The notes under the pieces: generated by a model
The model's database searches: none
Told to the model about the DNA's origin: nothing
The model's input: the letters and a program-made list of their open reading frames with translations, nothing else
Shown: piece after piece, positions 1-8,275 of the stretch
Position numbering within the stretch: the stretch's first letter is position 1
Layout of the letters: each line of letters starts with the position of its first letter
Made by a program: the position numbers and the translations under genes
Assembly: GCA_964602475.1 (NCBI GenBank)
Contig: CAZRRN010000043.1
Coordinates: 1 to 23,743, forward strand
Source: SZUA-448 sp964602475
Lineage (GTDB): Bacteria; Bacillota; Clostridia; Lachnospirales; Lachnospiraceae
DNA length: 23,743 nucleotides
Direction: 5' to 3'

Positions 1-837
1 ATGGAAGAGTTAGTACCGCTTGTGAGAGAATTGGCAGAAAAATATACCTCTCATGAAAGCACATCAATAACCTATGAAAAAGCGGAGCAGCTGATGGAAG
101 CTGTATTATACTGTATCCATGAAGCGGAGCAGCCTGGACATAATTCAATCATCCCGGGAAATGCTGTATCTGCACGGCAGGTATACCAAACGGGATTACA
201 GTATGTAAATGAAAAAACAAAACAAGCATTGAACCTGTATAATACAATATTACCTGAGTTTGCTTACTATAAGAATCGTTGCCTGTTCGATACCTTCGCA
301 AAAGGAATACCTGAATTTTTTAAATGGTACGATATTCAATTCGAGCCGCAGAATACAATTTTGACATTGGATTACCCTGTTTTACGAGATATTTCCGGGC
401 ATAGCGGGATTGATAAAATATATGAATTTATTAGATGCATTGATTTAGAGCAGAGGTTTTTGAAAATATTTCCGGAGACCTATGTACTAGGAATACTATC
501 GAACTATAACCGGCAATATGAAGATATGATTGAAAATATCAGCGAGATTATGTTCATGACATTGATCGGGTATAGCTTAGCAGAAAAACCATTATCAGAA
601 CCCGTCTTTAATCATTCAGATTATTTGAAAATACAAAAGAAACTGTTATCGGACAACCGGTATGAAATAACGAAACAGATAGAAAGAGTATTGGCGCTGT
701 TTATGCAGGAATACAGTGGGGATTGTAACGAAGCAGCAGATTACCTTATGAGTGGTACTAAAAATATTCTTGTTCGTATGAAAAATGCGGCGGAGAACAA
801 CTCGCTTTACCGGCTGTTCAATAACCAGGAAGTCTGA
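1..837 (+). CDS. DUF6179-like protein of unknown function, probably 5'-partial
   Basis: An open frame begins with ATG at the very first base and ends with TGA at 835-837 (278 residues). The sequence is soluble and mostly helical in appearance, with no signal peptide, no membrane segment and no catalytic motif I can name. Tyr- and Phe-rich stretches (for example PEFFKWYDIQFEPQNTILTLDYP, residues about 104-126, split here only for description) and the ending resemble the uncharacterised clostridial DUF6179 family, but this rests on recall of family appearance and not on a search. Because nothing upstream is visible, the first ATG cannot be confirmed as the true start; the protein may well be the C-terminal part of a longer one. 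The next gene is 190 bases away on the same strand, and no functional link is evident. Confidence 0.5.
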   Translation: MEELVPLVRELAEKYTSHESTSITYEKAEQLMEAVLYCIHEAEQPGHNSIIPGNAVSARQVYQTGLQYVNEKTKQALNLYNTILPEFAYYKNRCLFDTFAKGIPEFFKWYDIQFEPQNTILTLDYPVLRDISGHSGIDKIYEFIRCIDLEQRFLKIFPETYVLGILSNYNRQYEDMIENISEIMFMTLIGYSLAEKPLSEPVFNHSDYLKIQKKLLSDNRYEITKQIERVLALFMQEYSGDCNEAADYLMSGTKNILVRMKNAAENNSLYRLFNNQEV

Positions 838-855
838 ACATTTCAAAAAGTCCAA

Positions 856-890
856 TTTCTATATCATCCAGTGATATTATCATATAGAAA
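856..890. repeat. AT-rich inverted repeat with nested alternative hairpin
   Basis: The arms TTTCTATAT (856-864) and ATATAGAAA (882-890) are perfectly complementary. A competing small hairpin sits inside: ATATCA (861-866) and TGATAT (872-877) around a five-base loop. It lies between the DUF6179-like gene and the chemoreceptor gene. It has no long T-tract directly after it, so it is a poor terminator; it may be a weak transcript end or a regulatory site. Confidence 0.4.
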
Positions 891-927
891 AATACAAATT
901 TTCGCCTTAATTTGCCAAGAAATCTCC

Positions 928-956
928 TTTTATTCTTCTAAAATATCATGTATAAT
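928..956 (+). promoter_or_regulatory. Possible sigma-A promoter of the chemoreceptor gene
   Basis: A perfect TATAAT lies at 951-956, preceded directly by TG. The matching -35 position (TTTTAT, 928-933, 17-base spacer) is weak. A better -35-like word, TTGCCA at 912-917, is too far away. The -10 is 70 bases upstream of the chosen start codon. Confidence 0.35.
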
Positions 957-1026
957 ATTTTTGAGGATTATTTGTGTTTGGTGGACAGTACTATGGGATT
1001 TATTTCATTTATGGGGAGAACGGGCG

Positions 1027-3405
1027 ATGACAACAGAGGAGAAGCTTAAAGAAAAACAAGGCAACAACCATGAAGGAAAACAAGAAGACAACCTTGAAGT
1101 AAGAAAAGAAGACAACCTGAAGCAACAGAACGAAGATGCAATTACCGAAAGGAAAGACGTGGAACAAAAAGCGGAAAATGAAAAAAAGCCTGCTGAGAAA
1201 AATCAGAAAGCATGCGAAACAAAGTCCGGTACAGTGAAGAAAAAAGGTAGTAAAACCGAAGGAAAGAAACGGCCGCATAAATCAGGAAGCTTACTGAACA
1301 GTCTGATTATCCGAATGGTTGTTGCTTTTTTACTGATGATAATCATGATTCTTTTATTAGGCACAGTCTCATACTCTGCAGCGAAGGGTATGATTGAGAA
1401 TGAGGTGAAAACCTCGCTGGTGAACACGGTTTCGGCAAAGGGAAGCTATCTTGATCTTGGATTACAGCAGGTGGACAGCCAGATGCTTGAAATTCTTACA
1501 ATGGATGAGATGTCGGAATACTATCTCAATGTCAAATTTGACCGGAGCAACGTTACCAAGGATCAGATTGATGCAAGGGCAAAGATCGAAGCAAAGGTGC
1601 GAAACGTAAAATCGGTTTCAAAATTTGCGTATCATCTGTATCTGTTAAGTGATATTGCAACCGGACTGACCACCAGCGGAGCGACCTTATCACCGGAATT
1701 CTATCAGACATTTGCTGAGACGGAGGAAGGAAAAGCGATTCTCCTGAGTGACAAGAAATTTGGTTATATCAGTTCACATCCGTCGTTGGAGGCAGCAGCA
1801 AAAGAGGTCAATGATACCTTTGACTGTACAAATTATGCAATCAGTATGTGGCGTAAGGTCGGGTTGAAAACCAGCGTGATTCTGATTGTTGATATTGATA
1901 AAGATACTATATATAATGCTTTGGCAGAATTAAATAACGGTGAAGGAAGCTATGCGGCCTTTATTGCTCCGGGTAATGCGGAGACGGTATTCTGCGGTTA
2001 TTCAGAGACAACAGAGGAAGCTGACGCGGCGGATGAGACCGTCTTAAATGCAACAGCAGAAACAGAAAATGCCCCGGTTTTCAGTTCGCTGGAGGCATAT
2101 GGAAAAGCGCTTGCTGCAGAAGAAATTGAAGGCTATGAAGAGATAAAATGGAATGGAACGAACTACATTTTCACCTATTCTAAAATTGGGACAACAGGAG
2201 CAATGCTTGTAACATTGGTACCGACGGCACGTTTTATGGAATCAGTTGCGGCAATTCGTAATATTACCTTCATAATTGTTGCAATTGCGTTTACCATTGC
2301 AATTGCGATGTGCATTTTCCTATCAGGTGCATTGAAAAGTGGAGTTTCCGTTGTTACAAAGCGGCTGGAGGAAGCAGCAGAGGGTGATTTTACCGAGAGA
2401 ACACAGAAAAAACGCAGAGACGAGTTTGGGCAGATTAACGTCAGTATTGCTAATATGACGGAAGGTGTCCGAAGTCTGGTAATTGAGGTTAAGGAGGTCA
2501 TGGAGACGGTAACCCAGGCTTCCGGATTAGTTGCACAGAATACGGAACGGCTGATTACATCGAGCAATGAGATTTCGGTTGCAATAGAAGAAATACAGCA
2601 AAGCGTAGAGGAGCAGTCAGTAGATTCCCAAGATTGTGTGACACAGATCAACGAGCTGTCTGACCAGATCGGTGCAGTTTATAAACACACCGATGAAATT
2701 GGCAGAATTTCCGAAGATGCCAACCGCACGATTACAGATGGAATGCAGGTAATTGACGACCTGAATGAGAAATCCAAAGCAACTGTGGACATAACCAGAG
2801 CGATTCAGCAGGACATTGTTTCGTTGGCGGAGCAGACCGGAGCAATCGGGGATTTTGCAAATGTAATCAATGACATTGCAGCACAGACAAATCTGCTGTC
2901 GCTTAACGCCTCCATAGAAGCAGCTCGTGCCGGAGAAGCAGGAAGGGGCTTTGCCGTAGTTGCAGAAGAAATTCGAAAGCTTGCAGATCAGTCTCTGAAT
3001 GCAGCGAAGCAGATCGGTGGAATTGTTGATAAAATAAAAGGACAGACGACGCGGACAGAGACAGCGGTTCATCAGGCGGGAGATATTGTATCCTCCCAGA
3101 GTGAATCTCTTAATAATACACTGGAAGCATTTAACCGTGTGAATGAACGTGTTAAAATGATGGTCAAAAATCTGGAGAAAATAACAGAAGGAATGACTCT
3201 GATTGAAGCTACCAGAAAGGGAGCAGTGGATGTTGTTACGAATATCTCGGCACTGTCTCAGCAGACCAGTGCGAATTCTTCTCAGGTAGATGACAATGCC
3301 AAACAGCAGATGGCTGTGGTTGAAGAACTGAAGACAACAGTTGAAATACTAAAAGAAAAAGCACAAAAGCTTGATCGTGCGGTAAGCCGGCTGAAGATTG
3401 AATGA
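1027..3405 (+). CDS. Methyl-accepting chemotaxis protein with charged N-terminal extension
   Basis: Transmembrane chemoreceptor of 792 residues that would signal to CheA/CheW in the cytoplasm. From the N-terminus: a Lys/Glu/Gln-rich hydrophilic segment (about 1-88), transmembrane helix 1 (about 93-117), an extracellular ligand-binding region of roughly 290 residues whose size fits a dCache-type sensor, transmembrane helix 2 (about 413-437), a HAMP linker, and a long coiled-coil signalling domain. The hairpin tip (about residues 614-658) carries the near-invariant words INDIAAQTNLLSLNASIEAA and GRGFAVVAEEIRKLA. The frame is open 52 codons further upstream, but ATG at 1027 is chosen because GGGGAG (1013-1018) precedes it at good spacing and the upstream part covers the likely promoter. 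The cytoplasmic N-terminal extension is unusual, since most such receptors start only a few residues before helix 1. The ligand is unknown; xpt and a nucleoside importer follow. Confidence 0.93.
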   Translation: MTTEEKLKEKQGNNHEGKQEDNLEVRKEDNLKQQNEDAITERKDVEQKAENEKKPAEKNQKACETKSGTVKKKGSKTEGKKRPHKSGSLLNSLIIRMVVAFLLMIIMILLLGTVSYSAAKGMIENEVKTSLVNTVSAKGSYLDLGLQQVDSQMLEILTMDEMSEYYLNVKFDRSNVTKDQIDARAKIEAKVRNVKSVSKFAYHLYLLSDIATGLTTSGATLSPEFYQTFAETEEGKAILLSDKKFGYISSHPSLEAAAKEVNDTFDCTNYAISMWRKVGLKTSVILIVDIDKDTIYNALAELNNGEGSYAAFIAPGNAETVFCGYSETTEEADAADETVLNATAETENAPVFSSLEAYGKALAAEEIEGYEEIKWNGTNYIFTYSKIGTTGAMLVTLVPTARFMESVAAIRNITFIIVAIAFTIAIAMCIFLSGALKSGVSVVTKRLEEAAEGDFTERTQKKRRDEFGQINVSIANMTEGVRSLVIEVKEVMETVTQASGLVAQNTERLITSSNEISVAIEEIQQSVEEQSVDSQDCVTQINELSDQIGAVYKHTDEIGRISEDANRTITDGMQVIDDLNEKSKATVDITRAIQQDIVSLAEQTGAIGDFANVINDIAAQTNLLSLNASIEAARAGEAGRGFAVVAEEIRKLADQSLNAAKQIGGIVDKIKGQTTRTETAVHQAGDIVSSQSESLNNTLEAFNRVNERVKMMVKNLEKITEGMTLIEATRKGAVDVVTNISALSQQTSANSSQVDDNAKQQMAVVEELKTTVEILKEKAQKLDRAVSRLKIE

Positions 3406-3460
3406 AAGCCGGTTATCAGACCTAAAGACAAGAAGATAAGAACCAAAGCAAACTTAGGAC

Positions 3461-3489
3461 TTGATTTCTGTCGTAATATGTTATAAAAT
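3461..3489 (+). promoter_or_regulatory. Sigma-A-type promoter of xpt
   Basis: TTGATT (3461-3466) and TAAAAT (3484-3489) are separated by 17 bases, 64 bases ahead of the xpt start codon. No purine riboswitch core is seen between this promoter and the gene. Confidence 0.55.
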
Positions 3490-3552
3490 CAAAATGATTT
3501 TTCTTTTGAGGCGTTATTCCGTTGGGGAGCAGAAAGGACGCGGTGAATTTCG

Positions 3553-4128
3553 ATGGAACTTCTTGAACAAAGGATTCTTGCCGAGGGTCAGGTTGGCGCA
3601 GGGGATGTTCTTAAGGTAGATAGTTTTATCAATCACAGAATTGATATTGCCTTTGTAGCTGAACTTGCAAAGGAATTCTGCAGGCTGTTTCAAGATGAGG
3701 GAATTACGATGGTTCTTACCGTGGAAGCGTCGGGAATCGCAGCAGCATCGCTCACGGCATTATATCTTGGAGTGCCGATGCTGTTTGCAAAGAAATCCGT
3801 CACTTCGAATATTTCAGGCAATGTGTACGCTGCGAAGGCAGTTTCTTATACTCACAAATGTACCAATACGATAGTTGTAGAGAAGGCTTATCTGAAGAAA
3901 GAAGACAAGGTTCTGATTTTAGATGATTTTCTGGCAAAGGGAGAGGCTCTGACCGCGCTTGTTGAGATTGTTCAAAAAGCGGGAGCGTCACTTGCGGGAG
4001 CAGGCATTCTGATCGAAAAGGAATATCAGGGCGGTGGCAAGCGGTTACGGGAGCAGGGAATCCGGGTCGAGTCTCTTGCGAAGATTGCCGAACTCAGCGT
4101 AGAGAACGGAATTATTTTCAGCCGGTAA
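3553..4128 (+). CDS. xpt: Xanthine phosphoribosyltransferase
   Basis: Cytoplasmic purine salvage enzyme converting xanthine plus PRPP to XMP and pyrophosphate. The 191 residues match the Bacillus subtilis Xpt length and layout: the opening MELLEQRILAEG and LKVDSFINHRID, the VEASGIAAA segment, and the PRPP-binding loop VLILDDFLAKGEAL (about residues 120-133), followed by GASLAGAGILIEK. The start is ATG 3553; AAAGGA (3533-3538) lies upstream at a rather long spacing, and the GTG at 3543 is out of frame. The gene has its own promoter and sits directly ahead of a nucleoside-type ABC importer, which fits a joint role in purine uptake and salvage. In Bacillus xpt is controlled by a guanine riboswitch; none is visible here. 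Confidence 0.95.
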   Translation: MELLEQRILAEGQVGAGDVLKVDSFINHRIDIAFVAELAKEFCRLFQDEGITMVLTVEASGIAAASLTALYLGVPMLFAKKSVTSNISGNVYAAKAVSYTHKCTNTIVVEKAYLKKEDKVLILDDFLAKGEALTALVEIVQKAGASLAGAGILIEKEYQGGGKRLREQGIRVESLAKIAELSVENGIIFSR

Positions 4129-4133
4129 ACCGG

Positions 4134-4160
4134 ACGAAATAATTGCGTTTTTCGTTTTTT
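4134..4160 (+). terminator. Weak intrinsic terminator after xpt
   Basis: ACGAAA (4134-4139) pairs with TTTCGT (4150-4155) around a 10-base loop, followed by a run of T to 4160. The stem is short and AT-rich, so read-through into the next gene is likely. Confidence 0.4.
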
Positions 4161-4167
4161 GATTTAT

Positions 4168-4188
4168 TTGAAACGGATACCGTTTCAA
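4168..4188. promoter_or_regulatory. Perfect hyphenated palindrome, candidate operator
   Basis: TTGAAACGG (4168-4176) and CCGTTTCAA (4180-4188) are perfect reverse complements around the centre ATA. The site ends 28 bases before the start codon of the binding-protein gene. This is the size and symmetry of a binding site for a dimeric repressor. TTGAAA within the left arm could serve as a -35 element, with AT-rich -10-like words at 4190-4199, but the spacing to any good -10 is irregular. The spacing of the half-sites does not fit the CcpA cre consensus. Confidence 0.6.
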
Positions 4189-4216
4189 TTAAATATATTA
4201 TTTTTGGAGGGCTATT

Positions 4217-5476
4217 ATGAAAAAAATTATTTCTATCCTGCTTGTGCTTGCGCTTGCAATTGTACCCTGCGCATCACTGACGGCATGCGGTGACAAGACT
4301 GATGATTTTAAGGTTGGAGTCATCCTTGTCGGAGATGAGACCGAAGGCTATACCAAGGCTCATATGGACGGTATCAATGCCGCAGCTGCAACACTTGGTC
4401 TTAACAGCAACCAGATTATCTGGAAGAAGAGTGTTCCGGAAACCTCTGCATGTTTTGATGCAGCGGAGAGTCTGGTAGATGACGGATGTTCTCTTGTCAT
4501 CTCCAACAGCTATGGACATCAGACCTTTATGGTAGAGGCTGCAGAAAAATATCCTAATGTGACCTTTATCGCCATGACCGGTGATTTCGCAGCAATCTCC
4601 GGAAAGAGTAACCTTTGTAACGCATTCACCAAAGTATTCGAGTCCCGATATGTATCAGGCGTTGTTGCCGGTATGAAGCTTGCAGAACTTGTTGCTAACG
4701 GAACTGTATCCGAGACTGCAACTCCGAATGCATATGATGCAGACGGCAATATCAAGATCGGCTATGTTGGTGCATTCCCTTATGCTGAGGTTGTTTCCGG
4801 TTATACTGCATTTTTCCTTGGCTTAAGATCCGTTGTAAGCAACGTATCTATGTCTGTAAAGTACACCAGCTCCTGGTTTAATTTTGAAGACGAGAAGACA
4901 ACAGCAAATGCACTTATTGATATGGGTTGTGTCATCATCGGACAGCATGCAGATTCCGAAGGTGCTCCGACAGCCTGTGAAGATGCAGTGAAGGCTGGAA
5001 AGGCTGTTTATTCTGTTGGTTACAATGTTGATATGCTCAGTGCAGCACCGACTGCAGCACTGACCTCCGCAACAAACACCTGGTCTGTATACTATACTTA
5101 TGCAATCGGCGCAGCAATGAAGGGTGAAAAGGTTGCTCAGAACTGGGCAAAGGGCTATGCTGATGAAGCAGTTGCTATTACAACTTTAGGTAACAGCTGT
5201 GCAGCAGGAACTAAAGAAAAGGTTGACGAAATCGTAACGGCAATCAAGAACGGCAGCTTCCATGTATTTGACACGAATACCTTTACTGTTGGCGGTGCGA
5301 AGATTTCTACTTATGAGGTTAACTTCTCATACCTTGACTTCTCTACCGGAACACCGACCGTAATCTATACCGGAGACACCTTAGAAGTAATTAAAGACGG
5401 ATACTTTGATGAATCTACGATTCGTTCCGCTCCGTATTTTGATCTTCGTATTGATGGAATAACCGAAATCGAATAA
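4217..5476 (+). CDS. BMP-family ABC transporter substrate-binding lipoprotein (purine nucleoside type)
   Basis: Extracellular substrate-binding component of an ABC importer, 419 residues, anchored to the membrane by lipid. The N-terminus is a lipoprotein signal peptide (basic MKK, hydrophobic core, lipobox LTAC with Cys24). The mature part starts with the BMP-family pattern FKVGVILVGDETEGYTKAHMDGINAA and carries VTFIAMTGDF, KIGYVGAFPYAEVVSGYTAFFLG and a SSWFNFEDEKTTANALID-like segment, all typical of BmpA/PnrA/NupN-type proteins (motifs quoted in pieces). Family members bind purine nucleosides, but the exact ligand is inferred. The start is supported by GGAGGG (4206-4211). It is separated from the ATPase gene by 133 bases containing a strong hairpin, which would help keep binding protein in excess over the membrane parts. 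Confidence 0.92.
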   Translation: MKKIISILLVLALAIVPCASLTACGDKTDDFKVGVILVGDETEGYTKAHMDGINAAAATLGLNSNQIIWKKSVPETSACFDAAESLVDDGCSLVISNSYGHQTFMVEAAEKYPNVTFIAMTGDFAAISGKSNLCNAFTKVFESRYVSGVVAGMKLAELVANGTVSETATPNAYDADGNIKIGYVGAFPYAEVVSGYTAFFLGLRSVVSNVSMSVKYTSSWFNFEDEKTTANALIDMGCVIIGQHADSEGAPTACEDAVKAGKAVYSVGYNVDMLSAAPTAALTSATNTWSVYYTYAIGAAMKGEKVAQNWAKGYADEAVAITTLGNSCAAGTKEKVDEIVTAIKNGSFHVFDTNTFTVGGAKISTYEVNFSYLDFSTGTPTVIYTGDTLEVIKDGYFDESTIRSAPYFDLRIDGITEIE

Positions 5477-5526
5477 TAACACGTAATAATGCAGAGCAGT
5501 GTAAGTGTCGTCGGATGCTGATACTG

Positions 5527-5576
5527 CCCGCTGCAGCTCCAAAAGGGAAGCCGAAGTCCGGTTTCCCTTTTGCGGG
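5527..5576 (+). other. Stable intergenic hairpin between binding-protein and ATPase genes
   Basis: AAAAGGGAAGCCG (5541-5553) pairs with CGGTTTCCCTTTT (5559-5571), 13 pairs including one G-U, around a five-base loop. CCCGC (5527-5531) and GCGGG (5572-5576) can close it further. There is no T-tract beyond the stem, so it is more likely a 3'-end stabiliser or partial attenuator than a full terminator. Such structures commonly raise binding-protein mRNA over that of the downstream transporter genes. Confidence 0.65.
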
Positions 5577-5609
5577 TTGTATAGACAGGGATAAATAAGG
5601 AGTAACAAC

Positions 5610-7154
5610 ATGGCAAAGACTGAAAATGCCGTTTGCATGAGAGGAATCACGAAATCCTTTGGTTCAATATTGGCAAACAATAATGTAAATCTTGATATTC
5701 GCCGCGGTGAGATTCTTTCATTGCTGGGCGAGAACGGAAGCGGAAAGACGACCCTGATGAATATGCTTTCCGGCATTTATTATCCGGATTCCGGTGAAAT
5801 TCTGATTCATGATGAAGAGGTATCCATAACCTCCCCGCAGGATGCGTATGCCAACGGAATCGGAATGATTCATCAGCATTTTAAATTAATCGATGTTTTT
5901 ACGGCTGCAGAAAATATTACTCTGGGTTTGGACAACCAGGGATTCATTATAAAAAAGAAACAGATAATTAATAAAATAAAACAGATATGTGACAGCTACG
6001 GGTTTCAGATAGATCCGGATCAGAAGGTTTATAGTATGACAGTCTCTCAGAAGCAGACTCTGGAAATTGTCAAGCTCCTGTATCGTGGTGCTGATATTCT
6101 GATTCTTGATGAACCGACGGCAGTACTGACACCTCAGGAGGTGGAGCAGCTGTTTGCGGTTCTGCGGAATATGAAGAACAGCGGAAAGTCAATAGTTATC
6201 ATTACGCACAAGCTGCATGAAGTGCTTGAAATATCAGATCGCGTTTCAATCCTGCGGAAGGGTGAGTATATCGGTACCGTAGATATAAAGGATGCGACAG
6301 AGCAGTCCCTGACTGAAATGATGGTCGGCAAGAAGGTTGAGCTGAATATCGAGCGTCCGGATCCGGTGAATCCGGTTAAGCGGCTGGATATCCGTGACCT
6401 GACGATTCAAAAACATGAAGGAGTACTGGCGCTGGACCATGTTTCCTTTACTGTATACAGTGGTGAAATTCTTGGAATTGCCGGTATTTCCGGCTGTGGT
6501 CAGAAAGAACTGCTGGAAGCAATTGCAGGTTTGCAGGTCGCTGTGGAAGGAAGCAGTATTGAGTATTTTCCGCCGGATAGCGAAGTGGAAAAGCAGCTGA
6601 TTGGAAAGACTCCGCGTCAGATCAGTGAGCTCGGTATTTCCCTGTCCTTTGTTCCGGAGGATCGTCTTGGTATGGGACTGGTTGGTTCTATGGGCATGAC
6701 GGAGAACATGATGCTAAAGAGCTATGATTCCGGACGATCGTTCTTTACTGAAACTAAAGCGCCGAAGGATCTTGCAAATAAAATCAAAGATGAGCTTGAG
6801 GTCGTTGCTCCCGATACTGCAACCCCGGTCAGCCGGTTATCAGGCGGGAATGTTCAGAAGGTTCTTGTAGGACGTGAAATTGCGGCGGCACCGACAGTTT
6901 TAATGACGGCCTATGCGGTTCGTGGGCTGGACATTAACACCTCCTATACCATTTACCGGCTGATTAATGAACAAAAGAAGAAAGGCGTTGCTGTTATCTT
7001 TGTTGGAGAGGATCTTGACGTATTACTTGCTCTGTCAGATCGGATTCTAGTGCTTTGCGGAGGCAAGAGTAACGGAATTGTAGATGGTCGAAAGACAACG
7101 AAAGAAGAGGTCGGACTGCTCATGACCAATATGAAGAAAGGAGCGGTTAAGTGA
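5610..7154 (+). CDS. Nucleoside ABC importer, duplicated ATPase subunit
   Basis: Cytoplasmic ATPase of 514 residues with two ABC cassettes in one chain, as in the B. subtilis NupO/YufO and sugar-importer-like family. Cassette 1 has Walker A GENGSGKT (40-47), a Q-loop region MIHQHFKL, and Walker B ILILDEP (about 163-169), followed by TAVLTPQE. Its signature reads MTVSQKQ (about 143-149) and lacks the usual LSxGQ glycine. Cassette 2 has a degenerate Walker A (GISGCGQKE, about 292-300), which is usual for this family, and a good signature LSGGNVQK (about 410-417). Its Walker B region, VLMTAYAVRGLD, has no catalytic acid in the usual place. AAGGAG (5597-5602) precedes ATG 5610 by 7 bases. The gene overlaps the next by four bases, indicating translational coupling. 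Confidence 0.93.
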   Translation: MAKTENAVCMRGITKSFGSILANNNVNLDIRRGEILSLLGENGSGKTTLMNMLSGIYYPDSGEILIHDEEVSITSPQDAYANGIGMIHQHFKLIDVFTAAENITLGLDNQGFIIKKKQIINKIKQICDSYGFQIDPDQKVYSMTVSQKQTLEIVKLLYRGADILILDEPTAVLTPQEVEQLFAVLRNMKNSGKSIVIITHKLHEVLEISDRVSILRKGEYIGTVDIKDATEQSLTEMMVGKKVELNIERPDPVNPVKRLDIRDLTIQKHEGVLALDHVSFTVYSGEILGIAGISGCGQKELLEAIAGLQVAVEGSSIEYFPPDSEVEKQLIGKTPRQISELGISLSFVPEDRLGMGLVGSMGMTENMMLKSYDSGRSFFTETKAPKDLANKIKDELEVVAPDTATPVSRLSGGNVQKVLVGREIAAAPTVLMTAYAVRGLDINTSYTIYRLINEQKKKGVAVIFVGEDLDVLLALSDRILVLCGGKSNGIVDGRKTTKEEVGLLMTNMKKGAVK

Positions 7155-8275
7155 ATAAGAAAAATGGAAAAGCACATACAATAAAAGAACCGTTCCTTCG
7201 TATCAAAAAACGTGAACCGCTTGAGTGGAAAAAAGCATGGGGAATCCGTGCGATTGCGATTATTGCAGCGTTGTTGTTCACCGGACTGGTGGTGCTGATA
7301 GCGACGGGCATTAATCCGCTTGATATCTACAGCTCCATGCTGGTTGGATCCTTCGGAACGGTACGCCGCGTGAAGAATACAATCAAATACATGACCCCGC
7401 TTCTTTGCCTTGCAATCGGACTGGCACCTGCGTTTCGTATGAAGTTCTGGAATATCGGAGCACAGGGACAGATGCTGGTCGGAGCACTCGGAGCAACGAT
7501 AGTGGCGTTGAATTTCAGACAGCTTCCCTCCGCAGTATTAATTCCGTCCATGCTGGTAATAGGAACGCTGGCAGGTGCGGTATGGGGTGTTATTCCTGCA
7601 ATTTTCAAAGCTTTCTGGAATACAAACGAAACACTGTTCACGCTGATGATGAACTATATTGCGACCTTTCTTGTCATGTACAAAATTGATGGCTGGAAAG
7701 ATAAGAGCTCGGCATTTGGATCCTTTAAGCAGATTTCGCCGAATGCAATTATGCCGGCGGTGTTCGGAGAGAGCTTCTTTCTGTGCACGATTGTAGTGGT
7801 GTTGCTGGCTGTCGGTATGTACATTTATATGAGAAGAAGCAAACACGGCTATGAACTCTGTGTTGTCGGTGAATCCGAGAATACAGCACGCTACGCCGGC
7901 ATTAATGTTCGAAAGGTTATCATCCGTACCATGCTGCTGTCCGGAGCAATCTGCGGTTTCTGCGGATTTTTGACCGCCTCGGGAATTAACTTTACTCTGG
8001 CCTCCGAGATGAATGACGGATATGGATTTACCGCGATCGTCGTGGCATGGCTTGCCAAGTTCAATCCGTTCTATATGTTCCTAACCTCGTTTATGATGAT
8101 TTTCTTCCAGAATGCGGCAACAGAAATCAGTTCGGTAACGGAAGCAGCAACGGTTTATCTGTCCAGTATTATTTCGGGAATCATCCTGTTCTTTATTCTC
8201 GGAAGTGAGTTTTTCATTCGCTTTAAGCTGATCTTTCGCGCGAAGGCAGATAAGAAAGGGGGTACACAGGAATGA
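7151..8275 (+). CDS. Nucleoside ABC importer permease 1
   Basis: Membrane permease of 374 residues, resembling B. subtilis NupP/YufP and the branched-chain amino acid/ribose permease superfamily (BPD_transp_2). After a basic cytoplasmic N-terminus of about 30 residues come 8-10 hydrophobic helices. The loop FWNIGAQGQMLVGALGA (about residues 98-114) and the later GESENTARYAGINVRKVIIR segment are characteristic of this family's ATPase-contacting region. Start codon is GTG at 7151, inside the GTGA overlap with the ATPase stop, with AAAGGAG (7137-7143) seven bases upstream. It also overlaps the second permease gene by an ATGA, so the three genes are translated as a unit. It should pair with the second permease to form the channel. 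Confidence 0.92.
   Translation: MNKKNGKAHTIKEPFLRIKKREPLEWKKAWGIRAIAIIAALLFTGLVVLIATGINPLDIYSSMLVGSFGTVRRVKNTIKYMTPLLCLAIGLAPAFRMKFWNIGAQGQMLVGALGATIVALNFRQLPSAVLIPSMLVIGTLAGAVWGVIPAIFKAFWNTNETLFTLMMNYIATFLVMYKIDGWKDKSSAFGSFKQISPNAIMPAVFGESFFLCTIVVVLLAVGMYIYMRRSKHGYELCVVGESENTARYAGINVRKVIIRTMLLSGAICGFCGFLTASGINFTLASEMNDGYGFTAIVVAWLAKFNPFYMFLTSFMMIFFQNAATEISSVTEAATVYLSSIISGIILFFILGSEFFIRFKLIFRAKADKKGGTQE

Noticed and set aside
871..1026. In-frame upstream extension of the chemoreceptor (52 codons)
   Set aside because: It overlaps the likely promoter and has no ribosome site at its start, whereas ATG 1027 has GGGGAG at good distance.
2175..2651. Long minus-strand open frame inside the chemoreceptor gene
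   Set aside because: It lacks a ribosome site and a recognisable product, and mirrors the codon pattern of the plus-strand gene; the same applies to the minus-strand frame at 8734-9234 inside the second permease.
3406..3552. Purine (guanine/xanthine) riboswitch before xpt
   Set aside because: Expected from Bacillus, but I find no matching three-way junction core or terminator switch in this stretch.
4168..4188. CcpA cre site
   Set aside because: The half-site spacing and the central bases do not fit the cre consensus.
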